Assembly (NCBI GenBank): GCA_934525625.1
Contig: CAKSZL010000006.1
Coordinates: forward strand, 62,001 to 126,000
Reading direction: 5' to 3'
DNA: 64,000 nucleotides
From: an uncultured Burkholderiaceae bacterium
GTDB taxonomy: Bacteria > Pseudomonadota > Gammaproteobacteria > Burkholderiales > Burkholderiaceae_B
Shown here in pieces: positions 35,344 through 43,341 of this stretch (positions are counted from its first letter, which is position 1; the number at the start of each line of letters is the position of its first letter). The notes beneath the pieces are model-generated. The model worked only from the letters and a program-made list of their open reading frames with translations, was not told the origin of the DNA and made no database searches. Made by a program: the position numbers and the translations under genes.

Positions 35344-35570
35344 TCGGGCTCCGGCGCCCAGCGGTTCAGGGCGCGGCGGGCAAGCCGACGCGGGGGGCGT
35401 TTTCAGCTCTCGCCGCTCGGGCGGCGGATGGTGTAGTTCGGGCGCGTGTTTGGCGATTACTCGCCGGTGCTTCGCGCCTACGATGCGTGGAAGAGCGGGT
35501 TCGCGTCGCGGCGATGTGGCCGGACGCGCAACCGGATCTTGGGAAGGGGAATGAACGGCGAAGCGTGCCT

Positions 35571-35981
35571 TCAGCTTTCTATGCGAAAACCGCGTGCGTC
35601 GGTCTTGACGTCGGGCTTGTAGTTCACGATGCGTTCGGAAGAGAGGTGTATCCCCATCAACTGGGTCACCTCTGTCGGGCTGGTGGTGAAGGCATGCCAT
35701 ACGCCCGGACGCAGTTCCACCGTATCGCCCTTGTGCAGCACCACCGTCCGCAGGCCGTCGGCCTCGATGCGGAACTCGGCCGAGCCTTCCAGAACGATGA
35801 GGTACTCGGTGTAGGGATGGCAGTGGAACGGCACGTCGTATCCGGGTTGGCAGGTTTGCAGCGCAGTGCGAATCGGCGTGCTTTGCTCGTTGTCGCCAAT
35901 CAGCACGCGCAAGTCGCTTTTGGCGCCGTATGACACGTATTCGGCGTCCTCTGATCGTTTTACGTTGAAGAAGCTGCTCAC
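35571..35981 (-). CDS. Cupin-domain protein
   Basis: About 136 residues from GTG 35981, whose bases overlap the stop of the binding-protein gene upstream (GTGA). Cupin motif 1 is visible as FHCHPYTEYLIVLEGSAEFRIE and motif 2 as LRPGVWHAFTTSP; they supply His-x-His, Glu and His metal ligands. Small single-domain cupins serve as dioxygenases, isomerases or ligand sensors. Coupling to a LIV-type binding protein and proximity to the aromatic cluster make a catabolic role plausible. Confidence 0.85.
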   Translation of the reverse strand: MSSFFNVKRSEDAEYVSYGAKSDLRVLIGDNEQSTPIRTALQTCQPGYDVPFHCHPYTEYLIVLEGSAEFRIEADGLRTVVLHKGDTVELRPGVWHAFTTSPTEVTQLMGIHLSSERIVNYKPDVKTDARGFRIES

Positions 35982-37123
35982 TGTTTTCCCCCGTTCTCGT
36001 CGAGAATTTTCCATTCGCCGTTTTCGACCTGGACGAGCACGCGCGCGCGTTCGTCCACGCCGTAGTGATCTTCCGAGGTCATGCTGTAGACGGCATGCGT
36101 TCCTTTGACTTCCTTGTTGCTTTCGATGGCGTCGCGCAAAGCCTTGCGAAACTCGGGCGTGCCGGGTTTTGCTGTCTTCAGAGCCACCGGAATCGCCGCC
36201 TGGATGATGAGGCCGGCGTCCCAGGCATAGGCGGCGAAGGCATTGCGGCTGCCTGCGCCATACGCGCCTTCGTAGCGTTTGAGGAAGTCCATGCCCGTCG
36301 CTTTCAAGGGGTGGTCGTCGGGAAGCTGTTCGGCCACGACGACGGCGCCGGTTGGTGCAATGACGCCTTCGGCGCTTTTATCCGCGATGCGGGTGAAGTC
36401 GCGATTGACCACGCCATGGGTGTGATAGATCTGCTGGCGGTAGCCGCGCTCGCGCGCCGCAACCTGGGGAAGCGCGGCGGGCGTTCCGGAGGCGCCCACG
36501 AATATCGCATCGGGTTTCGATGAAACCACTTTGAGAACCTGCGAATTCACCGTCGTGTCGTTTCGGGCGTAGCGTTCGTTGGTGGTGATCGTGATGCCCA
36601 GCGCCTCGCCGCCGCTCTTGGCGTGGTTGTAGTTCATGTCGCCCCAGGAATCCGAGAAGCCGATGTAGCCCAGGTTTTTGACGCCTTGGGCGTGCATGTG
36701 CTTGAGTAGCGCGCTGAGCATCAGCGGAATGGGCTGCGGCACCGCGAACGAGTAAGACTGCTTTGCGGGGTTGAGCGGTATGGGACAGATGGCGATGATG
36801 GGAATACCCACTTCGTTGGCCACGTTGCTTTGGGCGATGGCCACCGGCACTGTGCTGGAGCCGATGATGACGTCCACCTTTTCTTCGGTAATCAGCTTGC
36901 GGGCGTTGCGCGCCCCGACGGTGGGGTCGCTGCCGTCGTCCAGCATGACGTAGCGGACGGGCTCCCCGGCTACCGTTTTCGGCAACAGAGGTATGACGTT
37001 GGCGATGTGCGTGCCCAGCGAAGAGCCCGAACCCGTGGAACTGACCGAAACGCCGACGACCACTTCGGCGCAGACAGCCCCCGACCATGCCGCCAGCAAT
37101 ACAGCCAAAAGTCTTTTTTTCAT
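35978..37123 (-). CDS. LIV-type (Leu/Ile/Val) ABC importer binding protein, orphan
   Basis: About 381 residues from ATG 37123 (AGGAG six bases upstream), with signal peptide ending VCAEVV. The Peripla_BP_6 pattern is clear: GSSLGTHIANVIPLLPKTV, VIIGSSTVPVAIAQSNVANEVGIPIIAICPI and YAWDAGLIIQAAIPVAL. Members bind branched-chain amino acids, amides or aromatic acids. No permease or ATPase genes of the LIV type are adjacent, so it must share those or be a sensor. Located beside a Rieske/extradiol dioxygenase cluster, an aromatic acid is a likely ligand (inference). Confidence 0.9.
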   Translation of the reverse strand: MKKRLLAVLLAAWSGAVCAEVVVGVSVSSTGSGSSLGTHIANVIPLLPKTVAGEPVRYVMLDDGSDPTVGARNARKLITEEKVDVIIGSSTVPVAIAQSNVANEVGIPIIAICPIPLNPAKQSYSFAVPQPIPLMLSALLKHMHAQGVKNLGYIGFSDSWGDMNYNHAKSGGEALGITITTNERYARNDTTVNSQVLKVVSSKPDAIFVGASGTPAALPQVAARERGYRQQIYHTHGVVNRDFTRIADKSAEGVIAPTGAVVVAEQLPDDHPLKATGMDFLKRYEGAYGAGSRNAFAAYAWDAGLIIQAAIPVALKTAKPGTPEFRKALRDAIESNKEVKGTHAVYSMTSEDHYGVDERARVLVQVENGEWKILDENGGKQ

Positions 37124-37183
37124 GCTGTTCTCCTGTGATGTGCTTAGATGGGCAGGGATCGTTTTCATCTTTTTCCCGCCGTC

Positions 37184-37220
37184 GTAGAATACTAATGTAG
37201 AATACTACGGTAGAATACTA
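37184..37220. repeat. Three perfect direct repeats of GTAGAATACTA at 13-bp period (operator-like)
   Basis: GTAGAATACTA occurs at 37184, 37197 and 37210, each separated by 2 bases (AT, CG). Each unit contains the near-palindrome GTAG-AATA-CTAC or GTAG-AATA-CTAG. It lies in the intergenic region between the divergent binding-protein (minus) and SDR (plus) genes, so it can control both. Tandem identical sites at constant spacing suggest cooperative binding by a regulator; which one is unknown. Confidence 0.75.
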
Positions 37221-37313
37221 GAACTGAATGGAAGATACGTCAATAAAAAGCGGCGACCCCTCGCGGGATGCCGCAGCCTCCCTTGCGGGAGACCCTCCAG
37301 GAGTGAAGAGGCG

Positions 37314-38084
37314 ATGTCATTTCAGCTGGAAAACAAAGTTGCACTCATCACCGGCGCGGCCAGCGGCATAGGCCTTGCGGTGGCGCGGCGTTTCCTGGCC
37401 GAAGGCGCGAACGTCGTTGCGTTCGACCGGAGCCAGGCGGCGTTGGAAAAGGAGTTCGGCGGCAGTGACGTGGCGTATTGCGAGGGCGACGTGCGTTCGT
37501 TCAGCGACAACCAGCGCGCGGTGCAACTGGCCGAAGAACGCTTCGGCAGGCTCGACGTACTGGTCGCGAACGCCGGGGTCTACGACAACCGCAGGCCTTT
37601 CCTGTCGTTCTCGGGCGGCGAACTCGATGCCGCTTTCGACGAACTGTTCGCCATCAACGTCAAGGGCTACATGTTTGGCGCGCGCGCGGCGGCGCAGGCG
37701 CTGGCGCGCAGCCGGGGCGCCATCATCTTCACCAGTTCGGTGTCAGGCGCCCATGCGGGTTTCGGCGGCGCGCTTTACGTGGCCGCCAAGCATGCCGTCA
37801 ACGGCTTGACGAAGCAACTGGCGCTGGAGCTGGCGCCGCACGTGCGCGTCAATGCGGTCGCGCCGGGCTATGCGCCCACCGACCTGAGCGGCTTGAAAAG
37901 CCTGGGCCAGGGCGCCGACGCCAATGCGCCGTCAAGCCAAGCCCTTCCTTTGCAGACCATCGCAACGCCGCAGGACTACGCGGCGGCGTATGTCTTCCTG
38001 GCGTCGGACGCGGCTGCGAGCATGGCCGCGGGAAGCATTCTCGCGCTGGATGGCGGAACCGCGCTGCGCGGCCCCAGGGTTTGA
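37314..38084 (+). CDS. Short-chain dehydrogenase/reductase, probable cis-dihydrodiol or alcohol dehydrogenase
   Basis: 256 residues with TGAASGIGLAVARR (NAD(P) binding), NAG (VANAGVYDN), catalytic serine in TSSVSG and complete Y-x3-K in LYVAAKHAV, so catalytically competent. Asp in VAFDRSQ at the end of the second strand suggests NAD preference. C-terminus MAAGSILALDGGTALRGP. As first gene before Rieske oxygenase alpha/beta it probably oxidises the cis-diol formed by that enzyme to a catechol; the specific substrate is unknown. Confidence 0.9.
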   Translation: MSFQLENKVALITGAASGIGLAVARRFLAEGANVVAFDRSQAALEKEFGGSDVAYCEGDVRSFSDNQRAVQLAEERFGRLDVLVANAGVYDNRRPFLSFSGGELDAAFDELFAINVKGYMFGARAAAQALARSRGAIIFTSSVSGAHAGFGGALYVAAKHAVNGLTKQLALELAPHVRVNAVAPGYAPTDLSGLKSLGQGADANAPSSQALPLQTIATPQDYAAAYVFLASDAAASMAAGSILALDGGTALRGPRV

Positions 38085-38139
38085 AGCATCGGGCATTCGA
38101 GTATTTCTCTTCAGAGGACCCAGAGTTAGAGGACAAAGC

Positions 38140-39501
38140 ATGAGTGATGCAAATATCTTGAACGCGCACCCGAGTCTTGGCGACACGCCGCTGCCACCAC
38201 TGATAGACGCCGGCGCCACGATGGGCGCGTACCGTGCCGGAGACCTGCTGGCGCCGGACGGCGCTTACGTCGACCGCCGCCTTTTCGTCGACGAGGGCCT
38301 CTATCGCCTGGAGCAGGAACGCATCTTCGCCAGATGCTGGCTGTATCTCACCCACGAAAGCGCCTTGCCCGAGAAGGGTTCGTTCGTCACCACGACCATG
38401 GGCGAAGATCCCGTGATCGTCGTGCGCGACCAGACGGGCCGCCTGAGGGTGTACCTGAATAGCTGCAGCCACCGCGGCGCTAAAGTGTGCCGCGTCGACT
38501 CCGGCGTGGCGAAGATGTTCAGGTGTCCCTACCATGCCTGGACGTTCAGCACCGAAGGCAAGCTGGCATCCGTGCCGCGCCAGGGGCCGGTTTACGGAGA
38601 CCAGCTCGACCGCGATCTGCTCGGCCTGCGGGAAGCGCCCCACGTGGACAGCTTCGGCGGCATGATCTTCGCCTGTTGGGATCCGCATGCGCCGACCCTG
38701 CGCGAGTACCTGGGCGACATGGCGTTCTATCTGGACCTGATGCTGAACCGCATGGAAGGCGGCACCGAATTGATCGGCGGCGTTCACAAGTGGACCATCG
38801 ACGTCAACTGGAAGATTCCGTCGGAAAACTTCGCCGGCGACCATTATCACGTCTCGTCCACGCACGGCGCCGGCGTCGAGATGGGCTATCGAAGCCGCTT
38901 GAGCAACGATGGCTATTGCATTCAAACCGGCAACGGCCATTCCATCGGCAGCGAACGCGGCGGCGCGCAGCAGGGTACGGCGGTCAAGACCGACTACGAC
39001 GGCTTCATCGCGCAGATGCGCCGCGAACTGACGGAAAGATACGGCGAGTCCGCCTCGGCCTTCGTGCCCATCGGCGTGGGAACGATATTCCCCAATATGT
39101 CGTTTCTGGACAGCGCGCGCTTCCGCTCGTTCCGGGTCTGGCATCCGCGCGGCGTGGACAAGATAGAAGTGCACTCCTGGTGCGTGGTCGACAAGGCCAT
39201 GCCGCCCGAACTGAAAGCGGCGATTCGCAAGCAATACTCTCTGGCCTTCGGGCCCGGCGGCATCTTCGAGCAGGACGACGGGGACGTCTGGCAAAGCGTG
39301 CAGGACAGCCTGCGCGGCCATATCGGACGGCAGGGCAGGTTCAACTATCAAATGGGCCTGGGCCGCGAAGCGCCGACTTCTTCCAGGTACGGTGAACCTT
39401 TCCCGGGCAGCACCAGCGACATGCTGATGACCGAAGCCAACCAGCGCGCGTTCTACAGGCACTACGCCACGCTGATGACGGACCGTGCAGGCCAACCCTG
39501 A
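38140..39501 (+). CDS. Rieske aromatic-ring-hydroxylating dioxygenase, alpha subunit
   Basis: 453 residues from ATG 38140 (AGAGGA upstream). Rieske ligands: C109/H111 (CSHRG) and C129/H132 (CPYHAW). The mononuclear iron site is in NFAGDHYHVSSTHGAG (D-x2-H-x4-H). C-terminal region matches the biphenyl/benzoate/naphthalene oxygenase group. The alpha gene is preceded by an SDR and followed 14 bases later by the beta gene. No electron-transfer proteins are encoded nearby. Confidence 0.94.
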   Translation: MSDANILNAHPSLGDTPLPPLIDAGATMGAYRAGDLLAPDGAYVDRRLFVDEGLYRLEQERIFARCWLYLTHESALPEKGSFVTTTMGEDPVIVVRDQTGRLRVYLNSCSHRGAKVCRVDSGVAKMFRCPYHAWTFSTEGKLASVPRQGPVYGDQLDRDLLGLREAPHVDSFGGMIFACWDPHAPTLREYLGDMAFYLDLMLNRMEGGTELIGGVHKWTIDVNWKIPSENFAGDHYHVSSTHGAGVEMGYRSRLSNDGYCIQTGNGHSIGSERGGAQQGTAVKTDYDGFIAQMRRELTERYGESASAFVPIGVGTIFPNMSFLDSARFRSFRVWHPRGVDKIEVHSWCVVDKAMPPELKAAIRKQYSLAFGPGGIFEQDDGDVWQSVQDSLRGHIGRQGRFNYQMGLGREAPTSSRYGEPFPGSTSDMLMTEANQRAFYRHYATLMTDRAGQP

Positions 39502-39515
39502 GCCGGGGAGCAACG

Positions 39516-40016
39516 ATGACAGACATAATGAATACCCAACTGTGGACCGCGGTGGAAAGCTTCTATCGCCGCGAAACCCTGCTCTTGCAGGATCGACGCT
39601 ATCGGGAATGGCTGGCGCTGATGGATGCGCAGATCAGCTACCGGGTTCCCGTAACGACCTCCACGATGGACGGCCTGATGAGCAGCGAAGACGAACTCGG
39701 CTACTACGATGAAGATCAGGAATTGCTCAATGCGCGCGTCGCCAAGCTGGAGAGCAAGCAATCCTGGGTGGAACAGCCGCCGTCGCGCTTGCGCTATTTC
39801 ATCCAGGTCGTGGACGTTGCCCGCCAGGACGATGGGCTGGTCGTCGCCCGCAGCAATATTCTGCTCTTGCAATACCGCTGGAATATGGAGCAGCAGTTCA
39901 GCGGCGGACGTACGGATCTGCTCGTGCCGACGGACGACGCCTTTCTTCTGCGCAGCCGCCGTGTCGTCCTGGATAGGCAAGCGCTGGGCAACCAGGGCTT
40001 GAGCGTCTTCTTCTGA
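39516..40016 (+). CDS. Aromatic-ring-hydroxylating dioxygenase, beta subunit
   Basis: 166 residues with the beta-subunit pattern: WTAVESFYRRETLLLQDRRYREWLALMDAQISYRVPVTT, RLRYFIQVVDVARQDDGLVVARSNILLLQYRWNMEQQ and LLRSRRVVLDRQALGNQGLSVFF, which is the conserved C-terminus. It completes the oxygenase with the alpha subunit 14 bases upstream. The next gene (LigB-type extradiol dioxygenase) starts 13 bases downstream. Confidence 0.93.
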   Translation: MTDIMNTQLWTAVESFYRRETLLLQDRRYREWLALMDAQISYRVPVTTSTMDGLMSSEDELGYYDEDQELLNARVAKLESKQSWVEQPPSRLRYFIQVVDVARQDDGLVVARSNILLLQYRWNMEQQFSGGRTDLLVPTDDAFLLRSRRVVLDRQALGNQGLSVFF

Positions 40017-40029
40017 AACGGGACATCTC

Positions 40030-40845
40030 ATGTTAGCCGCCGCTACCGTTCATTTTCCCTATATGACCGCCTGGCCGGAGCAGGCCCAGGCCAGCCATCG
40101 TGAAGCGACAGAGCGGGGTTTCGCCCGCATCGGCAAGGCTTTCACGGACGCGGGTATCGAGACGCTGGTTGTTTTTACCAGCGAGCACATCGTGAACCTT
40201 GAACCACGGATGGCGCCGCCTTTCCTGATAGGTACGGGCTACGCGCACCAGGCCTTTCCCGAGCCGCAGTTCAAGCTCGATCCCGTGGCGCGGCCGGGTG
40301 ATCCGGACCTGGCCCATCGCCTGGTGCGGCACCTTTATGAGAACGGCATGGACCCGGCCCACTCCATCGAGCTGCGCCTGGACCACGGCACGACGCTGCC
40401 CTTGCAGCAACTGAAAATCGCCGCCGACGTGCGTATCGTGCCCGTCATCATCAATACGCTTTTTCCGCCGCTGCCCACGCTAGAGCGATGCCGGCGACTC
40501 GGCGCCCTGATCGGCGAGGCGCTGCGCAAGACGGGCCAGGATGGCCGCGTCGGCCTGCTGGCGACGGGGGGCATTTCACATGCGGTCGGCGAGCCGGGCA
40601 TGGACCGCAACGACGCGCAGTTCGATGCGCAGTTCCTGGATGCGCTGGCCACGGGCGACTTGGACCAGGCTTGCGCGTATTCCGACAGCGCACTCGATGC
40701 CCTGGGTAACGGTACGCACGAGATCCGCAGCTGGATTGCGGTCGCCGCGGCCGCGCACCCCGTCCGGCCCGAGGTGGTGACGTGCATTTCCTATGCGCCG
40801 GGCTGGTACACGGGCGTTCATCAGATGTTGTGGGAGGCTGCATGA
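40030..40845 (+). CDS. Class III (LigB-type) extradiol ring-cleavage dioxygenase
   Basis: 271 residues. LigB-superfamily signatures: PRMAPPFLIGTGYAHQ near 58, LDHGTTLPLQQLKIAADVRIVPVII near 117, GLLATGGISHAVGEPG near 175, and TCISYAPGWYTGVHQML at the C-terminus. The family cleaves catechols beside the hydroxyls using Fe(II) and O2. In this cluster it would cleave the catechol made by the Rieske oxygenase and SDR. The separate LigA gene follows with an ATGA overlap, as in protocatechuate 4,5-dioxygenase (LigAB). Confidence 0.9.
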   Translation: MLAAATVHFPYMTAWPEQAQASHREATERGFARIGKAFTDAGIETLVVFTSEHIVNLEPRMAPPFLIGTGYAHQAFPEPQFKLDPVARPGDPDLAHRLVRHLYENGMDPAHSIELRLDHGTTLPLQQLKIAADVRIVPVIINTLFPPLPTLERCRRLGALIGEALRKTGQDGRVGLLATGGISHAVGEPGMDRNDAQFDAQFLDALATGDLDQACAYSDSALDALGNGTHEIRSWIAVAAAAHPVRPEVVTCISYAPGWYTGVHQMLWEAA

Positions 40846-41159
40846 TGCACGCCGTTGTCACGCAGTTCCTGATAGACATCACGCGCGGGCGCTTGAAGGA
40901 GTCTTATGCCCAGAACCGCGAGGCGGTCATCGCCGCTTCGCCGCTGCCCGAAGCCATGCGTGCGGCGGTACGCGATCAGGACATCGCCGCCTTGTGGCGG
41001 GCGGGGGTGTCGCCTATGGCGCTGCTTTATTTTTCGCGCTTATGCGGGTGGCCGATGGAGCGCTACTACGCCTGCGTCGCCGATGCCGAGCTCAAGATAG
41101 CCGATCGAGACGGCTCTGCTCGATCAGCTCGGCGCGAGCCTCGACAAACGCATCGATAG
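40842..41159 (+). CDS. LigA-type small subunit of extradiol dioxygenase
   Basis: About 105 residues, starting at ATG 40842 or 40845 and overlapping the LigB stop. The helical LigA pattern (TQFLIDITRGRLKESYAQNREAVIAAS, LWRAGVSPMALLYFSRLCGWPMERYYACV) covers residues 1-90. LigA lines the substrate pocket of LigAB enzymes. The final 20 or so residues (SARSARREPRQTHR-like, Arg-rich) are read out of the GntR gene, tail to tail, and probably are not conserved. The frame therefore overlaps GntR by 68 bases. Confidence 0.85.
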   Translation: MMHAVVTQFLIDITRGRLKESYAQNREAVIAASPLPEAMRAAVRDQDIAALWRAGVSPMALLYFSRLCGWPMERYYACVADAELKIADRDGSARSARREPRQTHR

Positions 41160-41772
41160 AGCGCTCCACATGATTGGTGATGAGACGGCGGGCTTTTCTG
41201 CGATCGCCTTGTTCCAGGGCATCGACCAGTTCGGCATGCTCTTGGGCGACGTGCTCGTCGCGCAGCGAGGTCAGGCGCGCGCCGCTGGCGATCAGGTACA
41301 TCTTGCCCCGTACGCTCAGCAATTCCTGGCGTATCTGATGCAGGCCGGCCATTTCGGCCATGCGGATATGGAAGGTTTCGTCGATGGTGTACATGTCTTC
41401 CCGGCTTTCTCCGGCGCCGTTCAGAATGGCGCGCAGTTCCTTGATGTTCTCGGGAGTCGCCGTTGCGCAAAGTCGATCCACGACGATCTGTTCCAGCGCG
41501 ACGCGCAGCAGCCGGATTTCGCTGATGGCCGCTTCGTCCAGGTCGACGAGGCGATACCCCCGCTTGGGAACGATTTCGACGACGCCGTCGCGATACAGGT
41601 TCAGCAACGCTTCGCGGACGGGGGTGCGGGAAACGCCGAGCGATTCGGCCAACGTGGTTTCGGAAAAGAATTGCCCCCTGGGAATCTTGCCGTCGCGAAT
41701 GGCGCGGCGGATGGCCTTGTAGCCTTGCTGGGCAAGGGATTCAGAGCGAACCAGGTTGTGTAGCTTTGACAT
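41092..41772 (-). CDS. GntR-family (FadR/FCD subgroup) regulator
   Basis: 226 residues with a winged HTH (YKAIRRAIRDGKIPRGQFFSETTLAESLGVSRTPVREALLNLYRDGVVEIVPKRGYRL) followed by an all-helical FCD ligand domain, with the metal-binding Asp and His residues in FHIRMAEM and HAELVDAL. It should bind a pathway acid or its CoA ester. It is divergent from the second SDR gene, with a long palindrome in the shared promoter, and convergent with LigA. Most likely it controls the aromatic cluster. Confidence 0.93.
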   Translation of the reverse strand: MSKLHNLVRSESLAQQGYKAIRRAIRDGKIPRGQFFSETTLAESLGVSRTPVREALLNLYRDGVVEIVPKRGYRLVDLDEAAISEIRLLRVALEQIVVDRLCATATPENIKELRAILNGAGESREDMYTIDETFHIRMAEMAGLHQIRQELLSVRGKMYLIASGARLTSLRDEHVAQEHAELVDALEQGDRRKARRLITNHVERSIDAFVEARAELIEQSRLDRLS

Positions 41773-41802
41773 CGAAAATGCATCAACTGGAAGTCTTGTA
41801 AT

Positions 41803-41831
41803 GGTACGTAGTATGTCACATTCTACGTACC
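41803..41831. promoter_or_regulatory. 29-bp near-perfect palindrome: GntR operator
   Basis: GGTACGTAG and CTACGTACC are exact inverted arms, and the centre TATGTCACATT is itself nearly palindromic (ATGT-C-ACAT), so the whole 29 bp reads the same on both strands except the central base and one pair. It lies between the divergent GntR (start 41772) and SDR (start 41854) genes, the expected position for autoregulation. Confidence 0.85.
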
Positions 41832-41853
41832 CGCGGACCTCAAAGGGAGACTC

Positions 41854-42567
41854 ATGGATCTCGGACTAAAAGACAAAGTCGCTTTGATTACCGGGGCGTC
41901 GCGCGGGCTGGGCCGCGCCACCGCCGATGCCTTGGCGGCCGAAGGCGCAAGAATAATCGTCGTCGCGCGCCCCAGCGCTGCGCTGGATGCCATCGAGGCG
42001 GCCTATCCCGGCCGCTGCAAGGCGGTGGCCGGCGACCTGAAAGACCCCGATTTGCCGCAAAGGGCGGTCGATGCGGCGCTGGCGCAGTTCGGACGCCTGG
42101 ACGTGGCCATCGTCAATACGCCCGGCCCGCGCGCGCTGTTGCCCATGGAGGCCGGCGACGCGGATTTCGCCGCCGCCTTCGAGTCGACTTTCTATCCGGC
42201 CGTCAGGCTGATAAGGGCTGCCCGCCTGGCGATGCGAGACGGCGATGGGGGGCGCATCGTCATCGTTTCCTCGACCAGCGTCAAGGCGCCCAAGCCTTTT
42301 CTATGTCTGTCGGCCGCCGCTCGCAGCGCCTTGTGGGCCTGGGCCAAAAGCGCCGCCCCCGAACTGTACGAGAGCGGCGTCACCATCAACGCGGTGTTTG
42401 CCGGCCCGCACGCCACCGACCGCGCGCTCGAACTGGGCGTCAAGGATAGGGTGATCGGCCAGCCGGAGGATTTCGGACGGTTCGTGGCGTCGTTGTGCGG
42501 CGATGCGACGCGCTACGTGACCGGAACCGGGTTTCTTGTCGATGGCGGCGAACTGACGGGTATTTGA
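41854..42567 (+). CDS. SDR-family protein lacking the catalytic Tyr/Lys
   Basis: 237 residues, ribosome site AAGGGAG. Nucleotide motif TGASRGLGRATADAL is intact and the C-terminus YVTGTGFLVDGGELTGI is typical. The catalytic serine region is VSSTSV, but at the Y-x3-K place the chain reads CLSAAARSALWAWAK, so both Tyr and Lys are missing (Ser and Arg instead). A non-classical mechanism, or a decayed or regulatory role, must be considered. NAG is also changed (VNTPGPR). Adjacent to the hydrolase gene 2 bases downstream; both lie behind the GntR operator. Confidence 0.88.
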   Translation: MDLGLKDKVALITGASRGLGRATADALAAEGARIIVVARPSAALDAIEAAYPGRCKAVAGDLKDPDLPQRAVDAALAQFGRLDVAIVNTPGPRALLPMEAGDADFAAAFESTFYPAVRLIRAARLAMRDGDGGRIVIVSSTSVKAPKPFLCLSAAARSALWAWAKSAAPELYESGVTINAVFAGPHATDRALELGVKDRVIGQPEDFGRFVASLCGDATRYVTGTGFLVDGGELTGI

Positions 42568-42569
42568 GT

Positions 42570-43322
42570 ATGAAGACACTACACATTCTGCGCGCCGGGC
42601 AGGGGCCGCGGCTGCTTCTGCTGCATGGCATAGGCGCAAGCGCGACGACCTGGAACCAGCAGATGGCCAGGCTGGGCGCGCATTTCACCTGCCTTGCGCC
42701 CGACCTGCCGGGCTACGGCGATTCTCCGGCCCTCGCCAGCGAGGGCCTCATGGCTATTCTCGAAGCCGTGGCGAACGTGGTGCGCGACGAACCGGCACAC
42801 GTAGTGGGCGTTTCGTTCGGCGCCTTGCTGGCGCTTGCGCTGGCGCGCCATTACCCGCAACGCGTCGTTTCGCTGGTGCTGGCGGACGCGACGCTGGGCC
42901 GGGCCGGCCTGCCGGACCCCGAGCGCAAGCAGTGGCTGCAAAACCGGCTTGATCTGTCCCGCAACCTCCAGGGCGTGAGCTTGGATAGAGCCGCCAAGAT
43001 CGCCGCGCCGGGCGCGCCGGCGCATGTCGTCGAGGAAATCGCGCGGCACATGCGGCGCGCGCGCCCCGAAGGGTATATGGCGGTCGCCAACGCCATTGCG
43101 GCCACGGATGCGCGCCCCTGGCTCCCGGCCATTACGACGCCCGCTCTCGTTTTGTGCGGCGAGGACGACCGCGTTACGGGAACGGACGTATCGCGCACCC
43201 TGGCCGATGCATTGCCGCAGGCCAGTTTGCACGTCATTCCCAAGGCGGGGCATGCGCCCCACATCGAACAAGCCGACGAGTTCGCCCGGCTGGTGCGGGG
43301 ATTTTTGCTCGATCGGAAGTGA
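42570..43322 (+). CDS. Alpha/beta hydrolase (probable C-C bond or ester hydrolase of the ring-cleavage pathway)
   Basis: 250 residues from ATG 42570, 2 bases after the SDR stop. Oxyanion loop LLLHGIGASATTWNQQ, nucleophile elbow GVSFGALLAL, acid in CGEDDRVTG and catalytic His in PKAGHAPHIEQADE form a complete triad. Size and motifs match meta-cleavage product hydrolases and related enol-lactone or ester hydrolases. It would act on the product of the LigB-type dioxygenase; specific substrate unknown. It ends the cluster, 20 bases before the convergent MATE gene. Confidence 0.88.
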   Translation: MKTLHILRAGQGPRLLLLHGIGASATTWNQQMARLGAHFTCLAPDLPGYGDSPALASEGLMAILEAVANVVRDEPAHVVGVSFGALLALALARHYPQRVVSLVLADATLGRAGLPDPERKQWLQNRLDLSRNLQGVSLDRAAKIAAPGAPAHVVEEIARHMRRARPEGYMAVANAIAATDARPWLPAITTPALVLCGEDDRVTGTDVSRTLADALPQASLHVIPKAGHAPHIEQADEFARLVRGFLLDRK

Positions 43323-43341
43323 TGGCGACCGGGTCTATGCT

